A program made the position numbers and the translations under genes. This document shows, in pieces, positions 46,256 to 55,346 of a DNA stretch of 64,000 bases. Below the pieces are notes generated by a model. The model searched no databases. It was not told the origin of the DNA and was given only the letters and a program-made list of their open reading frames with translations. Origin of the DNA: Pseudoalteromonas distincta (GTDB taxonomy: Bacteria; Pseudomonadota; Gammaproteobacteria; Enterobacterales; Alteromonadaceae); assembly GCF_000814675.1 (NCBI RefSeq), contig NZ_JWIG01000015.1:124001-188000 (forward strand). Reading direction: 5' to 3'. Position 1 is the first letter of the stretch, and every line of letters begins with the position of its first letter.

Positions 46256-48144
46256 TGAGTGATCAAAATTATAACGCCGAAGCCATTGAAGTACTTAATG
46301 GATTAGATCCGGTAAAACGACGCCCAGGGATGTACACCGATACCGTACGCCCAAACCATTTAGGCCAAGAGGTTATCGATAACAGTGTCGATGAAGCTAT
46401 GGCGGGCCACGCTACTCGTATCGACGTAATTCTCCACGAAGATAACTCGCTCGAAGTGAGCGATGACGGACGTGGTATGCCTATTGATATTCACCCTGAG
46501 GAAGGTATCCCTGGGGTTGAACTAATCTTCACTAAGTTACACGCCGGTGGTAAGTTTTCTAATAAAAACTACCAATTTTCAGGTGGTTTACACGGTGTAG
46601 GTATCTCTGTAGTAAATGCGTTATCTACACGTGTAGAAGTAACCGTAAGGCGCGACGCTCAACAATACAGAATGGCATTTGAAAATGGCGATAAAGTAGA
46701 AGATTTGAGCGTAATTGGTACTGTAGGTAAGCGCAATACAGGTACCACCGTTCGTTTTTGGGCTGATGTTAGCTACTTTGATTCACCAAACTACTCAATT
46801 ACCAAGCTTAATCATTTATTAAAAGCCAAAGCGGTTTTATGCCCAGGACTGCGTATTAAGTTTGTTAATAAGCAAACAAAAGAAACCAAAGAATGGTTTT
46901 ACGAAACTGGCTTAAAAGATTACCTAATTGAAGCCGTTAAAGGGTTTGAAACATTACCGCAAGACCCATTTGTTGGTGAATTTAAAAGCTCAATTGAAGG
47001 CGCTGATTGGGCTGTTGTATGGCTACCTGAAGGTGGCGAATCAATAGCGGAAAGCTACGTAAACTTAATTCCTACTGCGCAAGGTGGTACACATGTAAAT
47101 GGTCTGCGCCAAGGCTTGCTTGAAGCAATGCGAGAGTTTTGTGAGTTTAGAAATTTACTACCTCGTGGCGTAAAGCTAACACCGGATGATATTTGGGAGC
47201 GTTGTAGTTACGTATTGTCGGTTAAAATGCAAGATCCACAATTTGCAGGGCAAACCAAAGAAAAACTTTCATCACGTTCATGTGCTGCATTTGTATCGGG
47301 TGTTGTAAAAGATTCGTTTAGTTTATGGCTAAATGAACATACCGATACTGCAGAATTATTAGCTGAGTTATGTATTTCAAACGCGCAAAGCCGTTTGCGT
47401 GCAGCTAAAAAAGTTGTACGTAAACGAGTTACTGCAGGCCCTGCATTACCAGGTAAATTGACCGATTGTAGTGCTGCCGATAATGACCGAACCGAGCTGT
47501 TTTTAGTGGAAGGTGATTCTGCTGGTGGTTCTGCTAAACAAGCGCGAGACCGTGAATTTCAGGCAATTATGCCGCTACGTGGTAAAATTTTAAATACGTG
47601 GGAAGTAGAGTCGGGGCAAATACTAGCATCACAAGAAGTACATGATATTTCAGTGGCACTGGGTATTGACCCAGAATCAACAGATATGTCGGGACTGCGT
47701 TACAATAAGATTTGTATACTGGCCGATGCTGACTCGGATGGATTACACATTGCAACACTGTTATGTGCACTGTTTGTTCGTCATTTTCCAGAGTTAGTAA
47801 AAACAGGGCATGTGTATGTTGCAATGCCACCATTATTTAGAATAGATATTGGCAAAGAAGTTTATTACGCCCTAGATGAAGAAGAAAAAACCGCTATTTT
47901 GGCGCGCATAGAAGCCGAGAAAAAACGCGGAAAAGTAAACGTACAACGATTCAAAGGTCTGGGTGAAATGAATCCGTTACAGCTTCGTGAAACCACTATG
48001 GATCCTAATACACGACGCTTAGTGCAGCTTACGCTTGATGAAGAAGTAGAAACCATGGAAATGATGGATATGCTACTTGCTAAAAAACGATCGCCTGATC
48101 GTCGTCAATGGTTAGAAGATCATGGTAACAAGGCGCTCGTTTAA
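46255..48144 (+). CDS. parE: DNA topoisomerase IV subunit B
   Basis: ATPase subunit of topoisomerase IV, which decatenates daughter chromosomes. The 629-residue length equals that of typical ParE. It has the GHKL ATP-binding domain (DNSVDEAMAGHA, DDGRGMPID, HAGGKFSNKNYQFSGGLHGVG), the transducer domain and the TOPRIM metal site EGDSAGGSAKQARDREFQAI and DADSDGLHI. It follows yqiA, as in E. coli, and heads a run to parC. Confidence 0.97.
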   Translation: MSDQNYNAEAIEVLNGLDPVKRRPGMYTDTVRPNHLGQEVIDNSVDEAMAGHATRIDVILHEDNSLEVSDDGRGMPIDIHPEEGIPGVELIFTKLHAGGKFSNKNYQFSGGLHGVGISVVNALSTRVEVTVRRDAQQYRMAFENGDKVEDLSVIGTVGKRNTGTTVRFWADVSYFDSPNYSITKLNHLLKAKAVLCPGLRIKFVNKQTKETKEWFYETGLKDYLIEAVKGFETLPQDPFVGEFKSSIEGADWAVVWLPEGGESIAESYVNLIPTAQGGTHVNGLRQGLLEAMREFCEFRNLLPRGVKLTPDDIWERCSYVLSVKMQDPQFAGQTKEKLSSRSCAAFVSGVVKDSFSLWLNEHTDTAELLAELCISNAQSRLRAAKKVVRKRVTAGPALPGKLTDCSAADNDRTELFLVEGDSAGGSAKQARDREFQAIMPLRGKILNTWEVESGQILASQEVHDISVALGIDPESTDMSGLRYNKICILADADSDGLHIATLLCALFVRHFPELVKTGHVYVAMPPLFRIDIGKEVYYALDEEEKTAILARIEAEKKRGKVNVQRFKGLGEMNPLQLRETTMDPNTRRLVQLTLDEEVETMEMMDMLLAKKRSPDRRQWLEDHGNKALV

Positions 48145-48173
48145 TTGCTTGTGCCTAACACTAGGAGAGACGA

Positions 48174-49268
48174 ATGAAAAAATTACTAGGAAGTTTGCTG
48201 TTACTTGGGCTGACTAGCGCTCCTGCAATGGCTAAAAATATACTTGATAAGCTCACCGTAGCACCTGGGTTTGAAATTAGTTTATTTGCAAATGATGTAG
48301 AAAATGCACGTCAAATAGCCGTTTCAAAAAAAGGTATTGTGTATGTTGGCTCTCGTAAAGCGGGCAACGTATATGCGCTTATTGATCACAATAGCGACGG
48401 CGTAGCAGATAAAAAAATTGTTGTGGCTAAAGGCTTAAACATGCCCTCTGGCATAGCAATTAAAGATGGCGATTTATATGTAGGCGAAGTGCATCGTATT
48501 ATTCGCTTTAAAAATATTGATACCCAATTAAAAGATCCAAAATTTGATGTGGTCTACAACAAACTACCAAGTGAGCGTCATCATGGTTGGAAATTTTTAC
48601 GTTTTGCACCAACGGGAGAATTAATCATTCCGGTGGGTGTACCGTGTAATATTTGTGCTGAGGATGAGCGTTTTGGTCGTATTTTTGCGCTTAATGTAGA
48701 AACAAAACAAATAAAAACAATAGCTAAAGGCGTTAGAAACACAGTGGGTTTTGATTTTCATCCTGCTACTCAAGCTTTATGGTTTAGTGATAACGGTCGC
48801 GACATGATGGGCGATGATATTCCACCTGATGAGTTAAACCGTGCAACGCAAGAAGGTGAGCATTTTGGCTTTCCATATGTTCATGCCGGTGCAATTATCG
48901 ACCCAGAGTTTGGTGAAGGTAAAAACATTGCCGATTACACGTCGCCAGCACTTGCACTTCCAGCGCATGTAGCACCACTAGGTATTCATTTTTATAACGG
49001 TAAGCAATTTCCAGCAAGTTATAAGCAACAATTATTTGTTGCTGAACATGGCTCATGGAACCGTTCTAAAAAGTCAGGCTATAAAGTAGGCCTTGCAACA
49101 ATCGAAGTAGGTCGCGTAACTAAATATACGCCATTTATTACTGGCTTTATGAAAGACGAAACAACATTTGGACGCCCTGTTGCATTTGCAGAATTAGGTG
49201 ACGGCAGTCTGTTAGTAAGCGATGATTACGCCAATGTAATCTACCGTGTAAGCTATAAGAAAAACTAG
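48174..49268 (+). CDS. Sorbosone dehydrogenase/PQQ-dependent sugar dehydrogenase-like protein
   Basis: Periplasmic beta-propeller protein of 364 residues with a cleavable signal peptide (MKKLLGSLLLLGLTSAPAMAKN). The YliI/Asd-like fold shows SGIAIKDGDLYVGEV, ERHHGWKFLRFAPTGEL, NTVGFDFHPATQALWFSDNGRD and AEHGSWNRSKKSGYKV, as in the L-sorbosone dehydrogenase family. Actual substrate and PQQ use are unknown. It lies between parE (29 bp upstream) and parC (10 bp downstream) and must be co-transcribed with them. Confidence 0.86.
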   Translation: MKKLLGSLLLLGLTSAPAMAKNILDKLTVAPGFEISLFANDVENARQIAVSKKGIVYVGSRKAGNVYALIDHNSDGVADKKIVVAKGLNMPSGIAIKDGDLYVGEVHRIIRFKNIDTQLKDPKFDVVYNKLPSERHHGWKFLRFAPTGELIIPVGVPCNICAEDERFGRIFALNVETKQIKTIAKGVRNTVGFDFHPATQALWFSDNGRDMMGDDIPPDELNRATQEGEHFGFPYVHAGAIIDPEFGEGKNIADYTSPALALPAHVAPLGIHFYNGKQFPASYKQQLFVAEHGSWNRSKKSGYKVGLATIEVGRVTKYTPFITGFMKDETTFGRPVAFAELGDGSLLVSDDYANVIYRVSYKKN

Positions 49269-49278
49269 GTAAGCTTTA

Positions 49279-51573
49279 ATGAGTGATACAGATACCTTGC
49301 TAATGCAAGGAATTGAGCAACAAACAATGGGGCGTTTTACCGAAGACGCCTATTTAAATTATTCCATGTACGTGATCATGGACCGTGCCCTACCGCATGT
49401 AGGTGATGGCTTAAAACCAGTGCAGCGTCGTATTATTTATGCGATGAGCGAACTGGGCTTGTCGGCTAACGCTAAGTACAAAAAATCAGCCCGTACAGTG
49501 GGTGACGTACTTGGTAAGTACCATCCACACGGCGACAGTGCCTGTTACGAAGCTATGGTATTAATGGCGCAGCCGTTTTCTTATCGCTATCCTTTGGTAG
49601 ATGGACAAGGAAACTGGGGGGCGGCAGATGACCCTAAATCGTTTGCAGCAATGCGTTATACCGAAGCGCGTTTATCTAAGTTTTCAGAAGTACTGCTTAA
49701 AGAGCTTGGCCAAGGCACTGTTGATTGGACGCCAAACTTTGATGGCACCATGGATGAACCTGTAGTATTGCCTTCTCGTTTACCGCATATTTTACTCAAT
49801 GGTATAACGGGTATCGCCGTAGGTATGGCAACAGATATTCCGCCACATAACGTACGTGAAGTGGCTAGCGCATGTTGTTTATTACTTGATAAACCAAAAA
49901 CAGAGCTTGAAGAATTACTTGAGCTTGTACATGCACCAGATTACCCAACAGATGCTGAAATAATTACCCCAAAAGCCGATATTCATAAAATATATAAAAC
50001 CGGTCGTGGGTCAATCAAAATGCGTGCGGTTTACACCGAAGAGCATGGCGATATTGTTATTACAGCGCTGCCGCATCAATGTTCAGGTGGTAAAGTACTT
50101 GAGCAAATTGCAGCGCAAATGAACGCTAAAAAATTACCTATGATTGCTGATTTACGTGACGAGTCAGATCACGAAAATCCAACGCGCATTGTAATTATTC
50201 CGCGCTCAAACCGCATTAAAGCTGAGCCATTAATGGCGCACTTATTTGCAACCACCGATCTTGAAAAAAATTACCGCGTAAACTTAAACATGCTAGGCCT
50301 AGATGGTCGCCCGCAAGTTAAAGACTTGCGCTGTATTTTAAGTGAGTGGCTAACATTTAGACGCGAAACAGTGCGTCGTCGTTTACAGTATCGTTTAGAT
50401 AAAGTATTAGCACGTTTGCATATTTTAGAAGGTTTATTAGCCGCCTTTTTAAATATCGATGAAGTGATTGAAATCATTCGCAGCGAAGACAAACCAAAGC
50501 CTGTATTAATGGAGCGCTTTGATTTAACTGATACGCAAGCAGAAGCTATTTTAGAATTAAAACTTCGTCATTTAGCAAAACTTGAAGAGTTTAAAATTCG
50601 CGGTGAGCAAGATGAACTAGCCAAAGAGCGTGATAAATTAGCGCAAATTTTGGGCTCAGAACGTCGTATGTCGACACTGCTTAAAAAAGAAATTCAAGAA
50701 GCCGCTGAAATGTACGGTGACGATCGTCGCTCGCCAGTGATTGAGCGCTCAGAAGCGAAAGCACTTAACGAAAAAGATTTAATCCCATCAGAGTCAGTCA
50801 CTGTTGTGCTATCTGATAAAGGCTGGGCACGCGTTGGTAAAGGCCATGATTTAGATGTACAAGGCTTAAATTACCGTTCAGGTGATGGCTTTAGAGCCTC
50901 GGCTCGGGGTAAGAGCAATCAACCTGCTGTATTTTTAGATTCAGCAGGGCGGGCATTTGCAACCGATGCGCACAGTCTGCCTTCGGCGCGTAGCCAAGGT
51001 GAACCAATGACAGGTCGTTTTAACTTAACACCAGGTGCTAATTTTGAGCACGTGGTAATGAGTGAAGACGAGCAAGTATTGCTTATGGCGTCAGATGCAG
51101 GTTACGGCTTTATTACCGACTTTAAAGACTTAGTGAGTAAAAATAAAAATGGTAAAGCGCTGGTAAGTGTCCCTAAGGGTGGAATATTACTTTCTCCTAT
51201 TAGGGTGAACGATGTTGCTAGTGATTACTGTATGGCTATTTCTAACGAAGGTCGCATGCTTTTATTCCCGCTGCGTGACTTACCAAAACTTAGCAAAGGT
51301 AAAGGGAATAAGATTATTTCTATTCCTGGAGCTAAAGTACAAGCCCGTGAAGAGTTTGTGAAAGTGCTTGCTGTTGTGCCACAAGGAAGCAGTGTTACGC
51401 TTCATGCTGGTAAGCGTAAACTAACGCTTAAACCATCTGATTTAGAGCATTATCATGGTGAGCGAGGGCGTAGGGGTAATAAACTACCGCGCGGCTTACA
51501 GCGTGTTGACGAAGCCGTTGTTGAGCTAACCCCACAAGATGATGAACCAATAGAAGCCATTAACGAAGAGTAA
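49279..51573 (+). CDS. parC: DNA topoisomerase IV subunit A
   Basis: DNA-cleaving subunit of topoisomerase IV, 764 residues. The catalytic tyrosine is Tyr127 in [10 protein letters not shown]. The quinolone-resistance region reads [14 protein letters not shown], with Ser87 and Glu91 (E. coli Ser80 and Glu84) wild type, so no classic resistance substitution. The C-terminal beta-pinwheel domain (about 500-740) has the [12 protein letters not shown] type repeats. It follows the sorbosone-dehydrogenase-like gene by 10 bp and ends at a terminator. Confidence 0.97.
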   Translation: MSDTDTLLMQGIEQQTMGRFTEDAYLNYSMYVIMDRALPHVGDGLKPVQRRIIYAMSELGLSANAKYKKSARTVGDVLGKYHPHGDSACYEAMVLMAQPFSYRYPLVDGQGNWGAADDPKSFAAMRYTEARLSKFSEVLLKELGQGTVDWTPNFDGTMDEPVVLPSRLPHILLNGITGIAVGMATDIPPHNVREVASACCLLLDKPKTELEELLELVHAPDYPTDAEIITPKADIHKIYKTGRGSIKMRAVYTEEHGDIVITALPHQCSGGKVLEQIAAQMNAKKLPMIADLRDESDHENPTRIVIIPRSNRIKAEPLMAHLFATTDLEKNYRVNLNMLGLDGRPQVKDLRCILSEWLTFRRETVRRRLQYRLDKVLARLHILEGLLAAFLNIDEVIEIIRSEDKPKPVLMERFDLTDTQAEAILELKLRHLAKLEEFKIRGEQDELAKERDKLAQILGSERRMSTLLKKEIQEAAEMYGDDRRSPVIERSEAKALNEKDLIPSESVTVVLSDKGWARVGKGHDLDVQGLNYRSGDGFRASARGKSNQPAVFLDSAGRAFATDAHSLPSARSQGEPMTGRFNLTPGANFEHVVMSEDEQVLLMASDAGYGFITDFKDLVSKNKNGKALVSVPKGGILLSPIRVNDVASDYCMAISNEGRMLLFPLRDLPKLSKGKGNKIISIPGAKVQAREEFVKVLAVVPQGSSVTLHAGKRKLTLKPSDLEHYHGERGRRGNKLPRGLQRVDEAVVELTPQDDEPIEAINEE

Positions 51574-51595
51574 CCAATTACTTTTTTGTATAAAT

Positions 51596-51625
51596 AAAAA
51601 CGGTCTGCATTTGCAGGCCGTTTTT
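51596..51625 (+). terminator. Terminator after parC
   Basis: AAAAACGGTCTGCA pairs with TGCAGGCCGTTTTT (one G-U pair) around a 2-nt loop and ends in a T-run. Confidence 0.9.
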
Positions 51626-51735
51626 GTTTTAAAATAAAGAGCTTGCATATTTCAGCGTACACTTGTGCGCTATTGACTCGTCTGTGTCACAAAATAACGC
51701 TATAATAATCATAATTGATCTTTGGAGAAACTCAT

Positions 51736-52449
51736 TTGCTAGCTGTTATACGCGTTTTTATTATGCTGATGTTTATATTATTCAGTTGTATTTTTGGTTT
51801 ATTACTTTCGATTGTAAGACCATTTCATCCCAATAATGTACATATTATAGCGGGCTGGTTTGGCTCAATGGCTAAAATGATTGGCGTTAAATTAGTTTTA
51901 ACACGTCATAAAGATGCAATTGATGCAGGCCCTGCAGTTTATGTTGCTAATCATCAAAATAGCTACGACTTATTTACAGTGCCTGCAATGGTGCCTAAAA
52001 ACTGCGTAAGTTTGGGGAAAAAGAGCTTAAAGTGGATCCCATTTTTCGGTCAGCTTTATTGGTTGTCGGGTAATATATTAATAGACAGATCGAATCGCTC
52101 TAAAGCAGCGGGAACTATCTCCAAAGCAGCCGAAAAAATTAAAAATAATGGCTTATCTGTATGGATGTTTCCAGAAGGCACACGAAGCTATGGAAGAGGG
52201 TTGCTACCGTTCAAAACAGGTGCTTTTCACACCGCAATGAGCGCAGATGTACCCATAATTCCGGTATGTATGAATACAACACATAAAAGCATTAAGCTAA
52301 ATCGTTGGGATAATGGTACAATTTACATCGAAATGTTAGCGCCTATACCGCTTGATAAAGAAATTAGCGCGCGTGAGCATGCTAAAAGCGTGCATAGCAT
52401 TATGGCTGCTAAAATAACTGAATTAGATGCTCAAGTGAGAGAAAAATAA
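51736..52449 (+). CDS. plsC: 1-acyl-sn-glycerol-3-phosphate acyltransferase PlsC
   Basis: Inner-membrane enzyme making phosphatidic acid from lysophosphatidic acid, 237 residues. Two hydrophobic segments lie at about 4-30. Motifs: the catalytic NHQNSYD (HX4D), GKKSLKWIPFFGQLYWLSGNI, FPEGTRSYGRGLLPFKTGAFH and VPIIPVC. I choose TTG 51736 (start MLAVIRVF) since GGAG lies 8 nt upstream and the length matches E. coli PlsC; TTG 51715 is less likely. Its stop shares a base with the rraB start. Confidence 0.94.
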   Translation: MLAVIRVFIMLMFILFSCIFGLLLSIVRPFHPNNVHIIAGWFGSMAKMIGVKLVLTRHKDAIDAGPAVYVANHQNSYDLFTVPAMVPKNCVSLGKKSLKWIPFFGQLYWLSGNILIDRSNRSKAAGTISKAAEKIKNNGLSVWMFPEGTRSYGRGLLPFKTGAFHTAMSADVPIIPVCMNTTHKSIKLNRWDNGTIYIEMLAPIPLDKEISAREHAKSVHSIMAAKITELDAQVREK

Positions 52450-52784
52450 TGGAAAACTGGCGTGAAATAAGTGAAGACATCGTAAGTTCACTACTTGAAG
52501 ATGGATCAGATCCTGAAATACTTTATGAAGTAGAACACCATTTTGTGTGTGAAGACTTCCCTAAACTAGAGCAAGCTGCATTGGCTGCTTTTAAATTAGG
52601 CTACGATGTTGAAGAGCCAGCAGAGCTTGAACTTGAAGATGGCAGTAAAATTTGGAGCTTTGACATTGTAGTTGAAGCTGAGCTAGACGTAGACGTTATT
52701 ATGGAAGACGTTGATAAGCTAGCGCAACTAGCCGTTGAGTGCGATGTTGAATACGACGGTTGGGGCACTTACTTTCAAGAGTAA
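52449..52784 (+). CDS. rraB: Regulator of ribonuclease activity B (RraB)
   Basis: Small acidic protein inhibiting RNase E by binding it, from knowledge of E. coli RraB. The 111 residues match the E. coli core: LLEDGSDPEILYEVEHHF, QAALAAFKLGYDVEEPAELE, and VECDVEYDGWGTYFQE at the very end. E. coli RraB continues with an acidic tail of about 25 residues that is absent here. It shares one base with the plsC stop (TAATG), so the pair is translationally coupled. Confidence 0.92.
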   Translation: MENWREISEDIVSSLLEDGSDPEILYEVEHHFVCEDFPKLEQAALAAFKLGYDVEEPAELELEDGSKIWSFDIVVEAELDVDVIMEDVDKLAQLAVECDVEYDGWGTYFQE

Positions 52785-52858
52785 TTAGCTGACTGTTATA
52801 TAAAAGGGCGATCATTGCAAAGTGCTCGTCTTTTTTAATGCCTGTAAAAGCGTGCTAG

Positions 52859-53098
52859 CAAACATGCGCTGCCCTTTAGATAATCTCTAAAGGCGATTAA
52901 CTCTTTGTTGCCTAAATCGATGTGGTAAGGGGCGTGAACAGGACGCGGAAGCTTTGCTCTGTTTTTACTTGCTTTCACATAAAGGTAAGCCAGTCGCATA
53001 ACGTAGGAATTGCTACCTGGCTGGCTAGGTTATAAACCTCGCGCCGCGATTTAACAGCCCCTAGATTAAACTAATTTCAATCCACAAAAAAACACGCC
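52859..53098 (-). repeat. Dispersed repeat, copy 1 (family A)
   Basis: About 240 bp sharing several long blocks, in inverse orientation, with the repeat at 58992-59261: AACACGCC at the end (53091-53098), AATTTCAATCC (53074-53084), a block around AAACCTCGCGCCGCGATT (53034-53051), GGCGATTAACTCTTTGTT (52892-52909) and AAACATGCGCTGCCCTT (52860-52876). An extra stretch of about 70 bp with its own inverted repeat (AAGCCAGTCGC region with CTGGCT) lies between the blocks. It contains no ORF. It is probably a short non-autonomous element or degenerate remnant. Confidence 0.7.
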
Positions 53099-53884
53099 GA
53101 ATTCTGCTAAAAAATCTAATATGAGCTAAATTAAATTAACCATCTAGGTATTTTTAATACTTTATTTAAAGCTTATTGGTATTTTTTGTATAAATATCAT
53201 TAATAAAATTATCTACAAAAAAGAATTCCTCCCACTGAGCTCAAATACCTCTTAAGTTTTTTAAGCTAGCTTTCACTAATATTTAATTTTTAAATTCTTA
53301 TTTCAAATGCATCTTGTACTGCCATGCTTAAATTTTATTTATACAAATAGTACGAGGTAATTGGTTAACCAATGGTATTTTAGTGCATTAAACTGAACGT
53401 AAGCTTTACTACGTAAAATAAAAACTAATAAATTTTATTACTACAAAAGTATGATTTCTTGGTTGTTTAATAAATTACCAATTAAATTGTTATAATTAAT
53501 GATTTTTTATTATTTTATATTTTGTTCCTCATCTGGGTTTTCTTTTTTATTTGATGTTTTTTTATTTTACTTGTTGATTTTAATTGCTTTAATTTATTTT
53601 TAATTCGGTTAATCTAAATGGAATTAATACTTATTACTTATTAAATAAATTGTTGCAAATTTATTACAAGCAATATAACTTATGTCTCAGCCCAGCTGGC
53701 TGTCATTATTGGTAATAATTATTTGTAGACCAAATTTGGTTTTTTAATCGTTTTATTGTTACCAATTTTACATAAAAACATAAATTAAAACCTGCTTACA
53801 GGCGGTGATCTAGGCTTGAGTGAAATACTCATTTAAAGCCATGTAGTAAGATTTTTCATGTACAGGTTTGGAGAAATAAAGATA
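53099..53884. promoter_or_regulatory. Long AT-rich leader upstream of the alginate lyase gene
   Basis: Nearly 800 bp of very AT-rich sequence with no credible ORF. Palindromic motifs occur: ATTGGTTAACCAAT (53360-53373, perfect), ACCAAATTTGGT (53729-53740, perfect), and the related ATTATTGGTAATAAT (53705-53719) with TTGTTACCAATTT downstream. These could be operator sites; a TATAAT-like box lies at 53491. Otherwise I see nothing defined. Confidence 0.4.
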
Positions 53885-55054
53885 ATGATTAACCAAAAAT
53901 CCCTATTTATGCTTGCAGCCATGACTGCAAGCTCAAGTTTTGTACAAGCGGCGACGATCAATAATGCTGGGTTTGAAGATGGTTGGAGTAACTGGAATGA
54001 AACAGAACCTGCAGCTATCTCAGGTAGTGCTTATAAGGGCTCTAAATCATTAAAAATTCAAGGTAGCCCAGGGCGTGTTTACCAGAATGTAGATGTAGAT
54101 CGAAATACTCAGTACACGTTAAGTGCGTATGTACTTGGTAAGGGTCAAATCGGCATTAACGATCTTAATGGTTTGTTTAAAAATGAGAAATTTAACGTTT
54201 CTTCATGGACAAAAGTATCTAGAACTTTCACCACAGCAAATACAGGTACGCTACAAGTATTTGCCAAGCACGATAAGAGCTCAAACGATGTTCGTTTTGA
54301 TAACTTTTCATTAACTAAGGGCACTTCAGGCGGCGGTGATACTGGCGGTGGCGACACTGGTAGTGGCTCTGGTATAGCAAGCAACATCACCAACGGTAGT
54401 ATTTTTGACCTTGAAGGTAACAATCCTCATCCATTAGTAAATAGCAATACTTTAGAGTTTGTTCCTCTAGAAGCGCGTCATATCACTCCAAACGGTAATG
54501 GCTGGCGTCATGAATATAAAGTAAAAGAAAGTGCTCGTGCTGCAATGACCGAAACCTATGAGGTTTTTGAGGCAACTGTAAAAGTGGAAATGTCTGATGG
54601 TGGTAAAACGATTATTTCTCAACACCATGCTAGCGATACAGGTACGATTTCAAAAGTATATGTTTCAGATACTGATGAATCAGGTTTTGATGATAGCGTA
54701 GCGGGTAATGGAATTTTTGATGTATATGTTCGCTTACGTAACACCAGTGGTAAAGAAGAAAAACATGCACTAGGTACTATCAGAAGTGGTGGTTCATTTA
54801 ATCTAAAAGTAGTAAATAATTACGGTGATGTAGATGTAACTGCACTAGGTACAACTTTTGGTATTCCGGTAGAAGATGATTCAGAGTCTTACTTCAAGTT
54901 TGGTAATTATCTCCAATCACAAGACCCATATACACTAGATGAGTGTGGCGAGTCAGGTAACTCAGATTCATTTAAAGAGTGCTTTAAAGATTTAGGTATT
55001 ACTAAGGCTAAAGTAACAATGACTGACGTTAGTTACACGCGTAGAACTAATTAA
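53885..55054 (+). CDS. PL18-type alginate lyase with N-terminal carbohydrate-binding domain
   Basis: Secreted endo-type alginate lyase, 389 residues. Signal peptide (MINQKSLFMLAAMTASSSFVQA) is followed by a jelly-roll CBM-like domain (about 24-140), a Gly/Ser/Asp linker (SGGGDTGGGDTGSGSG) and the catalytic domain (about 165-389) with ISQHHASDTGTISKVYVSD and SYFKFGNYLQSQDPYTLDE. These match my memory of alginate lyases of Pseudoalteromonas assigned to PL18; the QHH and YFKFGNY segments parallel the QIH and YFKAGxYxQ motifs of the related PL7 family. ATG 53885 (GGAG upstream) fits the signal peptide; an upstream ATG 53858 is rejected. No other alginate genes are adjacent. Confidence 0.9.
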   Translation: MINQKSLFMLAAMTASSSFVQAATINNAGFEDGWSNWNETEPAAISGSAYKGSKSLKIQGSPGRVYQNVDVDRNTQYTLSAYVLGKGQIGINDLNGLFKNEKFNVSSWTKVSRTFTTANTGTLQVFAKHDKSSNDVRFDNFSLTKGTSGGGDTGGGDTGSGSGIASNITNGSIFDLEGNNPHPLVNSNTLEFVPLEARHITPNGNGWRHEYKVKESARAAMTETYEVFEATVKVEMSDGGKTIISQHHASDTGTISKVYVSDTDESGFDDSVAGNGIFDVYVRLRNTSGKEEKHALGTIRSGGSFNLKVVNNYGDVDVTALGTTFGIPVEDDSESYFKFGNYLQSQDPYTLDECGESGNSDSFKECFKDLGITKAKVTMTDVSYTRRTN

Positions 55055-55077
55055 TTATTTATTTAGTAGTTTAGAAG

Positions 55078-55109
55078 GCCACCCAGTTTAAATTGAGTGG
55101 CTTTTTTTT
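55078..55109 (+). terminator. Terminator after the alginate lyase gene
   Basis: GCCAC pairs with GTGGC with an inner CAGTTT/AAATTG extension (one G-U pair) and a run of eight T residues follows. Confidence 0.82.
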
Positions 55110-55133
55110 ATTTTTTAACGGGATAAACTTAAT

Positions 55134-55346
55134 TTATACCATTGGCTTAATTAAGTGATCTATTTTGAGGTAAGAAAACCGTATCGACAACAAGGTGAAA
55201 ATTCGTTATTTAGTTGTTATCACTAATTGCTCCTGCATTGCTCTACCTCCTGCATCCATGCAGTCGTATATCAGAAATTTTTAACGCAGTTAGCGTCAGA
55301 TTTAATCCCTCAAATTGATTAAGCATTATTGCGGATTGGCACTATA
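55134..55346. repeat. Repetitive element, second copy of family B
   Basis: About 210 bp filling most of the gap between the alginate lyase and zntB. Its left end TTTATACCA equals the left end at 33025, and its right end GCGGATTGGCACTATA (55331-55346) matches GCAGATTGGTATTATA (33176-33191) at 13 of 16 positions. The interiors differ more and I could not align them by eye. The right end supplies the TAG stop of zntB. No ORF. Confidence 0.5.

Noticed and set aside
49528..49560. Quinolone-resistance substitutions in parC
   Set aside because: The region reads GDSACYEAM with Ser87 and Glu91, the sensitive form.
53342..53640. Possible small genes in the AT-rich leader of the alginate lyase
   Set aside because: No open frame of useful length with a Shine-Dalgarno; the sequence is stop-rich in all frames.
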